Position numbers and translations under genes: made by a program. This document shows, in pieces, positions 1-7,665 of a stretch of DNA of 10,664 bases. The notes beneath the pieces are model-generated. The model was given only the letters and a program-made list of their open reading frames with translations, was not told the DNA's origin and did no database searches. The stretch lies in the NCBI GenBank assembly GCA_030631385.1, contig DAOVLG010000032.1:1-10664 (forward strand), written 5' to 3'. Numbering within the stretch: position 1 is the stretch's first letter; the number at the start of each line of letters is the position of its first letter. The stretch comes from Candidatus Coatesiibacteriota bacterium. Its GTDB lineage: Bacteria; RBG-13-66-14.

Positions 1-192
1 GACCGGGGACGCACCGAGATGCAGGGCTCGCACATGGACCTCTTCCTGGTGGACGGCGAGCTGGACCGCTTCGTCGCTCGGGGCCACGCCCGGGGTACCT
101 ACGTTCCCCCCGAAAAGAGAGAGATTAACGAGCCGGAGGATACGTCGCCGGAGGAGGACGGCGGTTCAAACGAAGAGAACGGAGAGCCATAG
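1..192 (+). CDS. OstA/LptA-like LPS transport protein, C-terminal fragment
   Basis: This is the 3' end of a gene that begins before the window; it is open from base 1 and ends with TAG at 190-192 (63 residues visible). The fragment contains a pattern typical of OstA/LptA-type beta-strand repeats: a Met-Gln-Gly strand, then MDLFLVDGELDRFVARGHA, then Gly-Thr-Tyr. In the family these strands build the periplasmic beta-jellyroll that shuttles lipopolysaccharide. The last 20 or so residues are an acidic, low-complexity tail (Glu, Asp, Pro, Asn). The stop overlaps the GTG start of lptB by one base, so the two are probably translationally coupled, which supports an LPS-export role. Whether it is LptA, an LptA/LptC fusion or another OstA-like protein cannot be settled from the tail. 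Confidence 0.7.
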   Translation, partial: DRGRTEMQGSHMDLFLVDGELDRFVARGHARGTYVPPEKREINEPEDTSPEEDGGSNEENGEP

Positions 193-971
193 TGCCGGAA
201 GCCGATACCAAAACAGATAATAAACCCGCTGGAGAGCCCAAAAGCAATGGCTCAGTCCTCTCCACCTCCGGGCTGGTCAAGGTCTACCGGAAGCGGAAGG
301 TCGTGGACCAAGCCACCATCCAGGTGAAACAGGGGGAGGTGGTGGGGCTCTTGGGCCCCAACGGCGCCGGCAAGACCACCACCTTCTACATGATCACCGG
401 CCTCATCCGCCCCGAAGAGGGCCACGTCTACCTGGACGGTGAGGAGATTACCCGGCTGCCCATGTACAAGCGCGCGCGCTTAGGAATAGGCTACCTGGCT
501 CAGGAGCCCTCCATCTTCACCAAGCTCTCGGTGAAAAACAACATCTACGCCATCCTGGAGACCCTCCCCCTGACCCATACCGAACGCGCCGACCGCCTCG
601 AAGAACTGTTAAACAAACTCGACCTCACCCCGCTGGCGGACAAGAAGGCCTACACCCTCTCCGGTGGAGAGCGGCGCCGGGTCGAGATTACCCGCGCCCT
701 GGTACGCCAACCCAGGTTCATGCTGTTGGACGAGCCCTTCGCCGGCATTGACCCCATCGCCGTCGAGGGCATCCAAAAGATCATCGAAAAGCTCCAGGCC
801 GACGGCCTGGGGATTTTAATGACCGATCACAGCGTGCGCGAGACGCTCTCCATCACCGACCGCGCCTACATCATGTACGAGGGCCGGATTCTGATCGAAG
901 GAACGAGCGAGGAGCTGGCGAACGACCCCGAGGCCCGCCGGATCTACCTCGGCGAGCGCTTCCAGATGTAA
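192..971 (+). CDS. lptB: LptB, ATPase of the LPS export ABC transporter
   Basis: This is the cytoplasmic ATPase that powers extraction of lipopolysaccharide from the inner membrane through LptFG to the periplasmic bridge. All ABC motifs are present: Walker A GPNGAGKT at residues 55-62, Q-loop Gln104, signature LSGGE at 156-160, Walker B ending FMLLDEP with catalytic Glu181, and switch His213 in TDHSV. The surrounding sequences (GIGYLAQEPSIF, FAGIDPIAV, YIMYEGRIL) are specific to LptB rather than to amino-acid importers. At 259 residues it is slightly longer than usual because of a hydrophilic N-terminal extension of about 22 residues. The GTG start at 192 overlaps the upstream TAG and has GGAGAG at 181-186. 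No terminator with a U-tract follows; the next gene has its own promoter. Confidence 0.96.
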   Translation: MPEADTKTDNKPAGEPKSNGSVLSTSGLVKVYRKRKVVDQATIQVKQGEVVGLLGPNGAGKTTTFYMITGLIRPEEGHVYLDGEEITRLPMYKRARLGIGYLAQEPSIFTKLSVKNNIYAILETLPLTHTERADRLEELLNKLDLTPLADKKAYTLSGGERRRVEITRALVRQPRFMLLDEPFAGIDPIAVEGIQKIIEKLQADGLGILMTDHSVRETLSITDRAYIMYEGRILIEGTSEELANDPEARRIYLGERFQM

Positions 972-991
972 GATAGGGTTTTTTCAGCGTA

Positions 992-1000
992 TGTTATAAT
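992..1000 (+). promoter_or_regulatory. Extended -10 promoter for the AT-rich orphan gene
   Basis: TGTTATAAT at 992-1000 is a perfect extended -10 (TG-N-TATAAT). No good -35 hexamer sits 17 bases upstream, which is usual for extended -10 promoters. Transcription would start near 1006-1008, leaving a leader of about 35 bases that carries GGAGG at 1032-1036, five bases before the GTG start at 1042. The orphan gene can therefore be expressed independently of lptB. Confidence 0.6.
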
Positions 1001-1041
1001 CAAATCGGCTCATAATTTTCTTTTTTAGATCGGAGGATAAA

Positions 1042-2142
1042 GTGGAAAGCCAAAGTAAGTTCGATGTACGTGTGTTTTTTCTTTGGGGTGTAATTATTTG
1101 TACCTTTGCACTTATTATTGTCCTGTTTTGGAGATCAAGTGATGATGTAAGAACAATCATATCATATACCTTCTTGGCGTTAGCAGCGCTTGCTATGGCT
1201 TTAACGGGATTACTAATACATGGACAATTTAAAGCACAAAAAGACTTTAATAAACTTCAGAATAGCTATAATCAATCACAAATAACACCTAAAATAATAT
1301 CGCTTTTTAAAAATAGAATTATAGAAAAAGAGCAAACTGTAGAAAAAGACGAAATTCAACATACTAAAGATTTACGATATCTAGGAATTCGAATAGATGA
1401 AGAGTTAGGTGATACAAGCTCACGTCTGACAGGACCTACGGCATCTATACCTTTTGGTAGTTCAACTAATTTATTCAATCATGATTATGATACAGGTACT
1501 ACAGGAGTTATGGGTAATTTATCACCTAGAAACTCAGCTGATTTAATTCATCCACATTATTATGCTTCTGTTACTGGTACTGTAGGAGAAATGAGAAATA
1601 TTCAACCAGGTAAAGTCCCTGTAGCACTAGAAGGCGGAAATACGATAAAATTTGCACATTTATTTTATAATATATCACAAAACTTCGGGTATGCGCGATT
1701 TGGCGTATGCATCTATATCTACAACAAAGAAGACCAAAAATATAACGATTATATGGTACTCGGTATCCGTGCACATGAAGGTGTGAACCTTGAAAAAGAC
1801 ATATTTATAACTCCGTTCTATTCTTACCCTGGAATTTACACCTACCCAAATCACTTTATTACACCAGCCGACCTTAATACAGCCCAAGAAAAACTCGACA
1901 AATTATTTCAAAATAAAAAAACTATTTCTGATGATGAGAATTATAGCTTTATTCTTTCATTCATTGCTTTTTTTGATAATGATTCATATTATTATTCAAA
2001 TTTAGGAAAGGTCAGATATTTAATCGAGTTATGGTACTTTGATTTCGGTCGATTAAATTTTCAACCTCTATCTTTTACACCCGAATCTATACAAGGTAAA
2101 ATTGATGAACTTATTAATAGAAATATGGATTTGCGTAAATAA
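1042..2142 (+). CDS. AT-rich orphan membrane protein of unknown function
   Basis: I do not recognise this 366-residue protein. The N-terminus has two hydrophobic helices at about residues 11-30 and 39-60 separated by a short polar turn (RSSDDVR), so both termini are probably on the same side of the membrane. A charged, possibly coiled stretch follows (about 62-115), then a soluble domain of about 250 residues rich in Tyr, Phe, Asn and Ser. The GTG start at 1042 is supported by GGAGG at 1032-1036. Base composition contrasts sharply with all neighbours: codons are mostly A/T-ending, with many ATA, TTA, AGA and AAT. It sits between two GC-rich genes, has its own promoter, and its TAA directly abuts an ATG at 2143. 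Together this suggests recent horizontal acquisition. It is a real gene by length, start signals and membrane architecture. Confidence 0.8.
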   Translation: MESQSKFDVRVFFLWGVIICTFALIIVLFWRSSDDVRTIISYTFLALAALAMALTGLLIHGQFKAQKDFNKLQNSYNQSQITPKIISLFKNRIIEKEQTVEKDEIQHTKDLRYLGIRIDEELGDTSSRLTGPTASIPFGSSTNLFNHDYDTGTTGVMGNLSPRNSADLIHPHYYASVTGTVGEMRNIQPGKVPVALEGGNTIKFAHLFYNISQNFGYARFGVCIYIYNKEDQKYNDYMVLGIRAHEGVNLEKDIFITPFYSYPGIYTYPNHFITPADLNTAQEKLDKLFQNKKTISDDENYSFILSFIAFFDNDSYYYSNLGKVRYLIELWYFDFGRLNFQPLSFTPESIQGKIDELINRNMDLRK

Positions 2143-2208
2143 ATGAATAATAAGGCCACTTTAGTTACCGTATTGACCAAATGGAGATTACCAAGGAAGA
2201 ATCGCAAA

Positions 2209-3039
2209 ATGCTGTTAATCCTAATTGCAGCTATAGTGTCCACAGCCTCCGCCCAGGAGGGCCGCCTGGCCTTCAGCGCCTACGACGAGGCCGCCGGGCG
2301 GCACCTCTGCTACACCTACGACCTGGAAACCGACGACCTCCGCGAGGTGCCGCTGCCCGTCGAGGCCGACTGCGGCGACCTGGCCCTCATCTACGACGGC
2401 TCCCGCGTGGCGGTCGAGCTGGAATTCGAGGGTGAGGAGTTACTCTACGTCTGCCCCACGCGCACCGGCGAACGGGCGCTTCACCCCGAACCCTTCCCCG
2501 GCGCCGAGCCCTCCTGGATCGAATACACCACCCTGTGTTACACGATTGACGGCGATCTCTGGCATTGGAACGGCGTGACCGACCCCCTGATGTGGCAGGC
2601 CGACGTGGGCCGCTCACCGGTCCATCGCGACTGGCTGAACGTCTACTACATCCTGGATTACGAAGAAGACAAGGAGGCCGTCGCCCACCTCAACGTGAAC
2701 GAGGGGGTGGAGGAGCTTATCCATTGGACCCCGGGGCGCTACGACGATTTCGACGTCAGTCCCGACGGGTTCTACCTGACCCTTTCCTGGAACGGCGACG
2801 ACGGCGGACTGTTCGTCCTGCACCTCGAGGAGGGCGAAGAGACCGAAATAGTCCGGTCCAAGCACGAGCTGCGCTACCCTTCCTTCAGCCCCGATGGCGA
2901 ATGGCTCGCCTACTACGATGTGGGAACAGAAGCTATTCTGGCCGCGCCGCTGGAGGGTGGGGAACCGGTTGAGCTTTACGACCTGGCCGGGCGGAGCTGC
3001 CGCGGTCTGGACTGGGCCCCCACCCCCGAGGACTGGTAA
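2209..3039 (+). CDS. Exported PD40/TolB-like beta-propeller protein
   Basis: From ATG 2209 this encodes 276 residues beginning with a hydrophobic signal segment (MLLILIAAIVSTASA, likely cleaved after ASA). The rest carries propeller-blade motifs of the WD40-like PD40 family: FDVSPDGFYLTLSW, then YPSFSPDGEWLAYYD, with blade-like Asp/Gly/Trp spacing elsewhere. Such proteins are periplasmic or surface beta-propellers; the ligand is unknown. The open frame extends upstream to ATG 2143, which abuts the previous stop, but AAGGAAGA at 2193-2200 fits a start at 2209. The upstream 22 codons are AT-rich like the preceding orphan gene and encode a Lys/Arg-rich stretch that could act as a signal-peptide n-region, so a 298-residue form starting at 2143, or TTG 2173, remains possible. 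The TAA abuts the GTG of the next gene. Confidence 0.75.
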   Translation: MLLILIAAIVSTASAQEGRLAFSAYDEAAGRHLCYTYDLETDDLREVPLPVEADCGDLALIYDGSRVAVELEFEGEELLYVCPTRTGERALHPEPFPGAEPSWIEYTTLCYTIDGDLWHWNGVTDPLMWQADVGRSPVHRDWLNVYYILDYEEDKEAVAHLNVNEGVEELIHWTPGRYDDFDVSPDGFYLTLSWNGDDGGLFVLHLEEGEETEIVRSKHELRYPSFSPDGEWLAYYDVGTEAILAAPLEGGEPVELYDLAGRSCRGLDWAPTPEDW

Positions 3040-4413
3040 GTGGGGAAAATCCCGCGCGCCTTCATCCGCGGCCTGCGGCGCGTCGTGGGCCGGAAGAATC
3101 TTTTAAAAAAGCCCACCGATCTCGCCGCCCACTCCTACGACGCCACCAACGTCTCCCACCGACCCCAACTCGTAATCCGCATCACCAAACGGGAGCAGGT
3201 CCCCCCCATCCTCAGGCTGGCGAACAGGTACGGGGTTCCCGTCGTACCGCGTGGGGCGGGTACAGGCTTCTCCGGCGGGAGCCTGGCCGTCCGGGGCGGC
3301 GTCGTGCTGCTCCTGGACCGGTTGAATAGAATCATCGAAATTGACCCGGCGAAACGGGAGGCCGTGGTCGAGCCCGGCGTGGTGACGGAAAACCTCCAGC
3401 TCGCCGTCGAGGAGCTGGGTCTCTTCTATCCCCCCGACCCGGCGAGCCTGAAGATATCCACCCTGGGCGGCAATTTTTCCGAGAACGCCGGCGGCCCACG
3501 GTGCGTGAGCTACGGGGTCACCGGAGACTGGGTGAAGTCGGTCCTGGCGGCGCTGCCCGACGGAACCCTGGTAGACACGCGGAACGATCCCGCCATGACA
3601 TCACTTCTCTTGGCCGGTGAGGGCACTCTCGGTGTGGCGCTGGAACTCCGGCTGCACCTGATGGAGCGTCCTCCGGCGACGGCGACCGTTCGGGCGCTCT
3701 TCGGCGAGATGATGTCCGCCTGCGACTCCGTGACCGAAATCCTCTCCCAGGGGTTTAATCCGTCCAAGGTGGAATTCATGGACTCAGAAACCCTGCGGTG
3801 CGTTACACGCTACCTCGGTGAGCCACCGCCGCCGGCCAACTCCGCCCTTCTCCTCATCGAGTTGGACGGTTCAAAGGAGCAGGTCGAGGACGGCCTACCC
3901 ACCGTTAGCCGGATCTGCGAGAAGCGTGGAGCCGCCGAAATCTCCGTTGCCCGGAATCCCGCCGAGCAGGAAGACCTCTGGGCCATGCGCCGCGCCTGCT
4001 CGCCGGCCATCGCCCGTATAAGACCGCTGAAGATCAACGAAGACGTGGTCGTGCCCCGGGGAAGGCTTCCCCGGATGGCCGAGGCCATCGAAGGATTACG
4101 GAAGAAGTACGATTTGGCGATCCCTGTCTTCGGTCACGCCGGCGACGGCAACCTCCACGTGAACATCATGTGCGACCCGGCGGACTCAGGCGAGTTCAAC
4201 CGGGCGCAGAAGGCCCTGGACGACCTCTTCACCACCGTGTTAGCCTTAGGGGGCTCCCTGTCCGGCGAACACGGCATCGGCCTTTCGAAGCAACCCTTCA
4301 TCGAACGTGAGTTGGCCGCTCCGATTATCTCCCTTTCCCGACGAATCAAGCGGCGTCTGGACCCGGTGAATACCTTAAACCCTGCGAAGATATTCCCGTC
4401 CCCCGAGGAGTAG
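3040..4413 (+). CDS. GlcD-like FAD-linked oxidase (glycolate/lactate dehydrogenase family)
   Basis: This is a 457-residue flavoprotein of the GlcD/D-lactate dehydrogenase class, which oxidises 2-hydroxy acids and passes electrons to a carrier. The PCMH-type FAD domain covers about residues 40-210, with RGAGTGFSGG at 71-80 and the segment STLGGNFSENAGGPRCVSYG at 140-159 contacting FAD. The C-terminal cap domain carries NEDVVVPRG at 333-341, the GHAGDGNLH motif at 365-373 and SGEHGIG at 408-414, then the family-typical ending LDPVNTLNPAKIF. Length is normal. The GTG start immediately follows the TAA of the propeller gene, with GAGG at 3029-3032 as ribosome site. The cysteine-rich GlcF partner is not in the window, so the true substrate (glycolate, D-lactate or another hydroxy acid) cannot be assigned. 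Confidence 0.92.
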   Translation: MGKIPRAFIRGLRRVVGRKNLLKKPTDLAAHSYDATNVSHRPQLVIRITKREQVPPILRLANRYGVPVVPRGAGTGFSGGSLAVRGGVVLLLDRLNRIIEIDPAKREAVVEPGVVTENLQLAVEELGLFYPPDPASLKISTLGGNFSENAGGPRCVSYGVTGDWVKSVLAALPDGTLVDTRNDPAMTSLLLAGEGTLGVALELRLHLMERPPATATVRALFGEMMSACDSVTEILSQGFNPSKVEFMDSETLRCVTRYLGEPPPPANSALLLIELDGSKEQVEDGLPTVSRICEKRGAAEISVARNPAEQEDLWAMRRACSPAIARIRPLKINEDVVVPRGRLPRMAEAIEGLRKKYDLAIPVFGHAGDGNLHVNIMCDPADSGEFNRAQKALDDLFTTVLALGGSLSGEHGIGLSKQPFIERELAAPIISLSRRIKRRLDPVNTLNPAKIFPSPEE

Positions 4414-4416
4414 ACC

Positions 4417-5817
4417 TTGGCCGAGAAAGAAACCTTTGAAATGGCCCGAAAGTCCTGCTTTGATCTGAAAGATCAGGCTTGGCACGACGAGTCCTTCGCC
4501 TTCGCCGAACGCTACCGCAACTTCCTCAACCTCTCCAAGACCGAGCGCGAATGCGTGGCGAGCTTCGCCAAGATGGCGGTGGAACATAGCTTTGTCGAGT
4601 ACATCCCCGACGAAACCAAGGCCGGGGCTCCGGGATATCTCTTCATCGGCAAAGAGAAGGCGGTCGCTCTCTACCGGCCCGGCAAGGTCCCGGCAACGAA
4701 GGGCATGAACATCGTAATCGCCCACATAGACAGCCCGCGCCTGGACCTGAAGGTCAACCCCCTAATCGAAGAGACGGAGATTGCCCAGCTCAAAACCCAC
4801 TACTACGGCGGGGTCCGCAAGTATCACTGGCTCTCGCGGCCGCTGGCCATCCACGGCGTGGTCGTGCTGAACGACGGCTCCACGATAGAACTACGCATCG
4901 GTTCCTCCAAGGAGGACCCGGTCTTCGTCATCAGCGACCTTGAGCCCCATCTCTCCTACAAGGTCCAGAACGAGAAGAAGGTCACCGAGTTCTATCCCGG
5001 GGAAAAGCTGAACCTGGTCGCCGGAATCATCCCCGACTCCGATGAGGAGGCAAAGAACCGGGTCAAGCTGGCCGTTTTGGACATCCTCCACGAGAAGTAC
5101 GGTATGACCGAAGAGGACTTCGTCAGCGCCGAGCTGGAGGTGGTACCGGCCTGCATAGCACGGGACGTGGGTTTCGACCGGGCCATCCTCGGGGGGTACG
5201 GTCAAGACGACCGGCTGTGCTCCTTCACCGGGATTCGCGCCCTTCTGGAGGCCGAGACCCTCGCACGGGGCGGGGTGGCCTTCGCCGTGGACAAGGAGGA
5301 GATCGGCAGTGTCGGCGCCACCGGTGCACAATCCGCCTTCGTCCTGAACACCCTGGCGGAGATTCTGACCCTCGAGGGTGAGCGTGACGAACTCACGCTG
5401 CGCCGCGCCGCCGCGAACACCAACGTCATCTCCGCCGACGTGGGTGCGGCGCTACACCCCGACTGGCAGGAGGTCCAGGAGAAGAACAACGCCGCCCGTA
5501 TGGGCTACGGCCTCGCTCTGACTAAATTTACCGGGGTACGGGGCAAGGTTGGCGCCAGCGACGCCAGCGCCGAGTTCATGGGCAGGATCCGCCGCCTGTT
5601 GAACGAGGCCGGCGTTCCTTGGCATGTCGCCGAGCTGGGCAAGGTGGACGAGGGCGGGGGAGGTACCGTGGCCCGGTTCCTCGCGGCCCACGGGATGAAC
5701 GTGGTGGACGCCGGACCACCGCTCATGGGGATGCACTCACCTATGGAGCTGGCCGCCAAGTGCGACATTTACGCCACCTATCTCGCCTACCGGGCCTTCT
5801 TCGAGCGGTTTCTCTAG
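4417..5817 (+). CDS. M18-family zinc aminopeptidase
   Basis: This 466-residue cytosolic metallopeptidase removes N-terminal residues from peptides, with preference for acidic or neutral residues in the family. Expected di-zinc ligands and catalytic residues are all visible: His103 (AHIDSPRLD), the bridging Asp in GQDDR at 262-266, catalytic and ligand Glu294-Glu295 (KEEIGS), Asp341 (SADVG) and His440 (GMHSPMEL). The tetrahedral-domain insert with YYGGVRKYHWLSRPLA at about 129-144 is typical of M18. It starts with TTG at 4417; the start is fixed by GAGGAG at 4405-4410 and the absence of a better candidate, and lies three bases after the oxidase stop. It is likely cotranscribed with the flanking genes. 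Confidence 0.93.
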   Translation: MAEKETFEMARKSCFDLKDQAWHDESFAFAERYRNFLNLSKTERECVASFAKMAVEHSFVEYIPDETKAGAPGYLFIGKEKAVALYRPGKVPATKGMNIVIAHIDSPRLDLKVNPLIEETEIAQLKTHYYGGVRKYHWLSRPLAIHGVVVLNDGSTIELRIGSSKEDPVFVISDLEPHLSYKVQNEKKVTEFYPGEKLNLVAGIIPDSDEEAKNRVKLAVLDILHEKYGMTEEDFVSAELEVVPACIARDVGFDRAILGGYGQDDRLCSFTGIRALLEAETLARGGVAFAVDKEEIGSVGATGAQSAFVLNTLAEILTLEGERDELTLRRAAANTNVISADVGAALHPDWQEVQEKNNAARMGYGLALTKFTGVRGKVGASDASAEFMGRIRRLLNEAGVPWHVAELGKVDEGGGGTVARFLAAHGMNVVDAGPPLMGMHSPMELAAKCDIYATYLAYRAFFERFL

Positions 5818-5826
5818 GAGGAAGGC

Positions 5827-6579
5827 TTGAAAAACCTCATCGCCGGAAACTGGAAGATGAACCTCCTCCCCGGGGGGGTGGCCGGTTACGCCGAGCGATT
5901 TCTCCCCCAGGTGCGGGATCTTGCGGGCGTAGTTGACCTTCTTGTATGCCCGAATTTCCCGGCGCTCGCCCCGGCGGTGGAGGCCTTCAGGAACACCCCG
6001 GTGGCCGTGGGCGCGCAGAACATGCATCAGGAGCTTTCCGGAGCCCACACCGGCGAGGTCTCGGGGACGATGCTCCACGACCTGGGAGTCGGGTGGGTGA
6101 TCCTGGGCCACTCGGAGAGGAGGCACATCTACGGCGAGACGGACGCCCTGATCCTCGCCAAGCTCAAACGGGCTCACGAGCTGGGCCTGCGGCCGATAGT
6201 ATGCGTGGGAGAGCTGCTGGAGGAGCGTGAACGGGGTGAAACCGAGCAGGTTTTACGCCGGCAATTCGCCGAAAGCCTGGCCGGCGTTGGGTCCGAACTG
6301 CTGGAGAAAACAACCGTCGCCTACGAGCCGGTCTGGGCCATCGGAACGGGGAAAACCGCCACTCCAGAGACCGCTCAGGAGGCACACCGGTTACTGAGGA
6401 ATCAGCTCGAGGAGAAGATCGGAACCGCCGCGAAAGGGATCCGGATCCTCTACGGAGGCTCGGTGAAGCCGGAGAACGCCGCCGAGCTATTGGCCCAGCC
6501 CGACATCAACGGCGCCCTGGTGGGAGGGGCCAGCCTTGATCCCGACGCCTTCGCCGCCATCGCCCGCGCCGGGGCCTAG
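5827..6579 (+). CDS. tpiA: Triosephosphate isomerase
   Basis: This 250-residue enzyme interconverts dihydroxyacetone phosphate and glyceraldehyde 3-phosphate in glycolysis and gluconeogenesis. It is a complete TIM barrel of canonical length. The catalytic residues are Lys10 (GNWKMN), His95 (GHSERR) and Glu167 (AYEPVWAIGTG), the last followed by the mobile loop 6. The phosphate-binding glycines lie in ILYGGSVKPEN (about 207-217) and GALVGGASL (229-237). It starts with TTG at 5827, preceded by a strong AGGAGG at 5816-5821 that overlaps the aminopeptidase stop; only nine bases separate the genes. It closes the plus-strand cluster, and hairpins follow within 50 bases of its stop. Confidence 0.97.
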   Translation: MKNLIAGNWKMNLLPGGVAGYAERFLPQVRDLAGVVDLLVCPNFPALAPAVEAFRNTPVAVGAQNMHQELSGAHTGEVSGTMLHDLGVGWVILGHSERRHIYGETDALILAKLKRAHELGLRPIVCVGELLEERERGETEQVLRRQFAESLAGVGSELLEKTTVAYEPVWAIGTGKTATPETAQEAHRLLRNQLEEKIGTAAKGIRILYGGSVKPENAAELLAQPDINGALVGGASLDPDAFAAIARAGA

Positions 6580-6589
6580 CATTTTAACA

Positions 6590-6624
6590 GGTACTCTGTA
6601 CCCCGCCGCCAGCGCCGGGCGCTG
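6590..6624 (+). terminator. Paired hairpins just after tpiA, possible transcript end
   Basis: Two perfect inverted repeats follow the tpiA stop: GGTAC-TCT-GTACC at 6590-6602 and CAGCGCC-G-GGCGCTG at 6610-6624. The second is very stable, but neither is followed by a run of T, so they may stabilise the 3' end or act as a weak terminator rather than a classical intrinsic one. Confidence 0.35.
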
Positions 6625-6700
6625 AACCCTTGCCCCGCGAAAAAAGGTTGAATAACTGCGTTTACCATCAACGCGTGCAGCGCTCTCACGATACGCTAAG

Positions 6701-6722
6701 ACAAGGGGTTTTAACCCCTTGT
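6701..6722. repeat. 22-base perfect palindromic hairpin
   Basis: ACAAGGGGTT and its exact complement AACCCCTTGT flank two T bases. As RNA this gives an eight-pair stem with a U/A-rich loop. No T-run follows on either strand, so it is not a standard terminator. The position, 120 bases past tpiA, and the perfect symmetry recall dispersed palindromic (REP-like) elements in other genomes; only one copy is in this window. Confidence 0.55.
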
Positions 6723-6910
6723 TCGTCCTTCCCTCGACTGGCGTTCCCGTTGGTCATTCCGGTTCAAGTGCCAAAAAACGTTGGGGCCAACCTGTAGGTC
6801 AGCCTGTATCAACTTCAATCACCGAAACGACCCAAAGACCTAAACCACCCTAAAACGCATACTTCAATCTGGTTCATAAACCGGTGATGATCCCGTGTAC
6901 AATCCATCGT

Positions 6911-6936
6911 AAAAGGACGCCCACCCGGACGTCCTT
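6911..6936 (-). terminator. Intrinsic terminator for the first DNRLRE gene
   Basis: On the minus strand, AAGGACG (6936-6930) pairs with CGTCCTT (6919-6913) around a ten-base loop, ending in TTTT at 6914-6911 that partly overlaps the stem. It lies 32 bases after the stop of the DNRLRE gene at 6969. On the plus strand it is followed by CTTCTAT, so weak bidirectional action is possible. Confidence 0.6.
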
Positions 6937-6968
6937 CTTCTATATGTCGGTATTGCTGAGCGGTCAGG

Positions 6969-7604
6969 TCAGAAGGTGGCTTTGATCTGGCCCCAGCTCG
7001 CTTCCTCTACGCCGGTCTCGGAGTACTCGATAGTCAGTATGGGGCAGAGGGTAGAATCAACCGGTGAGTACTCGGAGGCGCACACCCGCGGGGGCGAGCA
7101 GCCGCCGCCGGGATGGGTGATGGAAACGCCGTAGTTGGGATAAACCTCGTCCAGCCAGTCCTGCACCAGATCGGTTACATCGAAGGACCACCAACCGATG
7201 GAGTAGTCGGTGGTGATGTATCCGTAGGCGTAACTACCCCAGGCAGGTCTGTTGTTCCAGATTACCGTGGCCTCGTTCCAATCACTCAGGATACGGTACG
7301 CACCGAAGGTCACGCCGAGGTCGCCGATCAGGTTTTCGTAAACTTCCAGGATGGCGCTGTCCACGCTGATGGACCAGCCCATGATAATGCTCAGGTCGAA
7401 CTCGACCAAGCCGGCAAACTGGTTGCCTCACCCACCCATGGGCAGTAGGATGTAGGGGTAATGTCCGTGGGGGGTGCTGCCCTGCTTGTTGTCAATCTCC
7501 GCATCCTTCCCCTCGTCGGTGTCGGGCTGGAAGATGAGAGTACCCGCCGTGGCCAGCGAGGCGAGGAACAGGAGACTCATGATGACTACACCCAGGAACC
7601 TCAT
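6969..7604 (-). CDS. Secreted DNRLRE-domain protein with in-frame TGA (candidate selenoprotein), paralog 1
   Basis: Starting at ATG 7604 with AAGGAG six bases upstream, the frame runs 212 codons to TGA 6971-6969 and is interrupted only by TGA at codon 59 (7430-7428). Residues 1-20 are a signal peptide (MRFLGVVIMSLLFLASLATA). Residues about 22-195 form one DNRLRE domain, a secreted beta-sandwich module: GKDAEIDNKQ, AGLVEFDLS, DWNEATVIWNNRP at 108-120, WWSFDVTDLVQDW and the NYGVSI strand. Cys169 (HPGGGCS) is conserved in the paralog. The protein ends SWGQIKATF, resembling the paralog's last residues. The TGA lies within the domain, so the part after it is not a sensible separate protein; a start at TTG 7409 has no ribosome site. 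Translation through TGA, probably as selenocysteine, is inferred. The function is unknown; the family includes carbohydrate-associated surface proteins. Confidence 0.75.
7389..7411 (-). promoter_or_regulatory. SECIS-like hairpin downstream of the paralog 1 TGA
   Basis: Read on the minus strand, GCTT-GGTCG, loop AGTT, CGACC, bulged T, GAGC forms nine pairs (one U-G) with a single bulged U. The loop is 26-29 bases after the TGA and has G as its second base. Bacterial SECIS elements need an apical loop roughly 16-37 bases past the UGA with a G in the first two loop positions. A separate small stem GGCAA-CCAGT-TTGCC (7427-7413) directly follows the TGA. Confidence 0.6.
7428..7430 (-). other. In-frame TGA, codon 59, candidate selenocysteine
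   Basis: This TGA falls between MGG and GNQFAGLVEF in the DNRLRE paralog 1 frame. It aligns exactly with the TGA of paralog 2. Other genes in the window contain no internal TGA, and TGA ends thiC and this gene, so a global reassignment of the codon is not indicated. Confidence 0.7.
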
Positions 7605-7638
7605 AGTTTACTCCTTTCTTTGGATTCAACGTACTTTC

Positions 7639-7654
7639 GCTGCTTTAATACAGC
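7639..7654 (-). promoter_or_regulatory. Start-proximal imperfect palindrome, paralog 1
   Basis: GCTG and CAGC flank an A/T-rich centre (GCTGTATTAAAGCAGC on the minus strand), about 12 bases after the -10. It corresponds to the perfect palindrome in the same place upstream of paralog 2. It may be an operator or a 5' transcript hairpin. Confidence 0.4.
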
Positions 7655-7665
7655 CAGCTATAAAG

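Larger units (their letters stand above)
6580..6968. other. Non-coding spacer between convergent units
   Basis: This spacer of 389 bases lies between the end of tpiA and the convergent end of the first DNRLRE gene. I see no credible gene and no tRNA: the phrase GGTTCAAG near 6761 is T-loop-like but has no matching stem. It holds two small hairpins near tpiA, a strong palindrome at 6701-6722 and a terminator at 6911-6936. The stretch 6760-6900 shows no recognisable structure. Confidence 0.7.

Noticed and set aside
6755..6775. Possible tRNA T-arm (GGTTCAAG)
   Set aside because: The flanking bases do not pair into a T-stem and no acceptor, D or anticodon arms can be found upstream.
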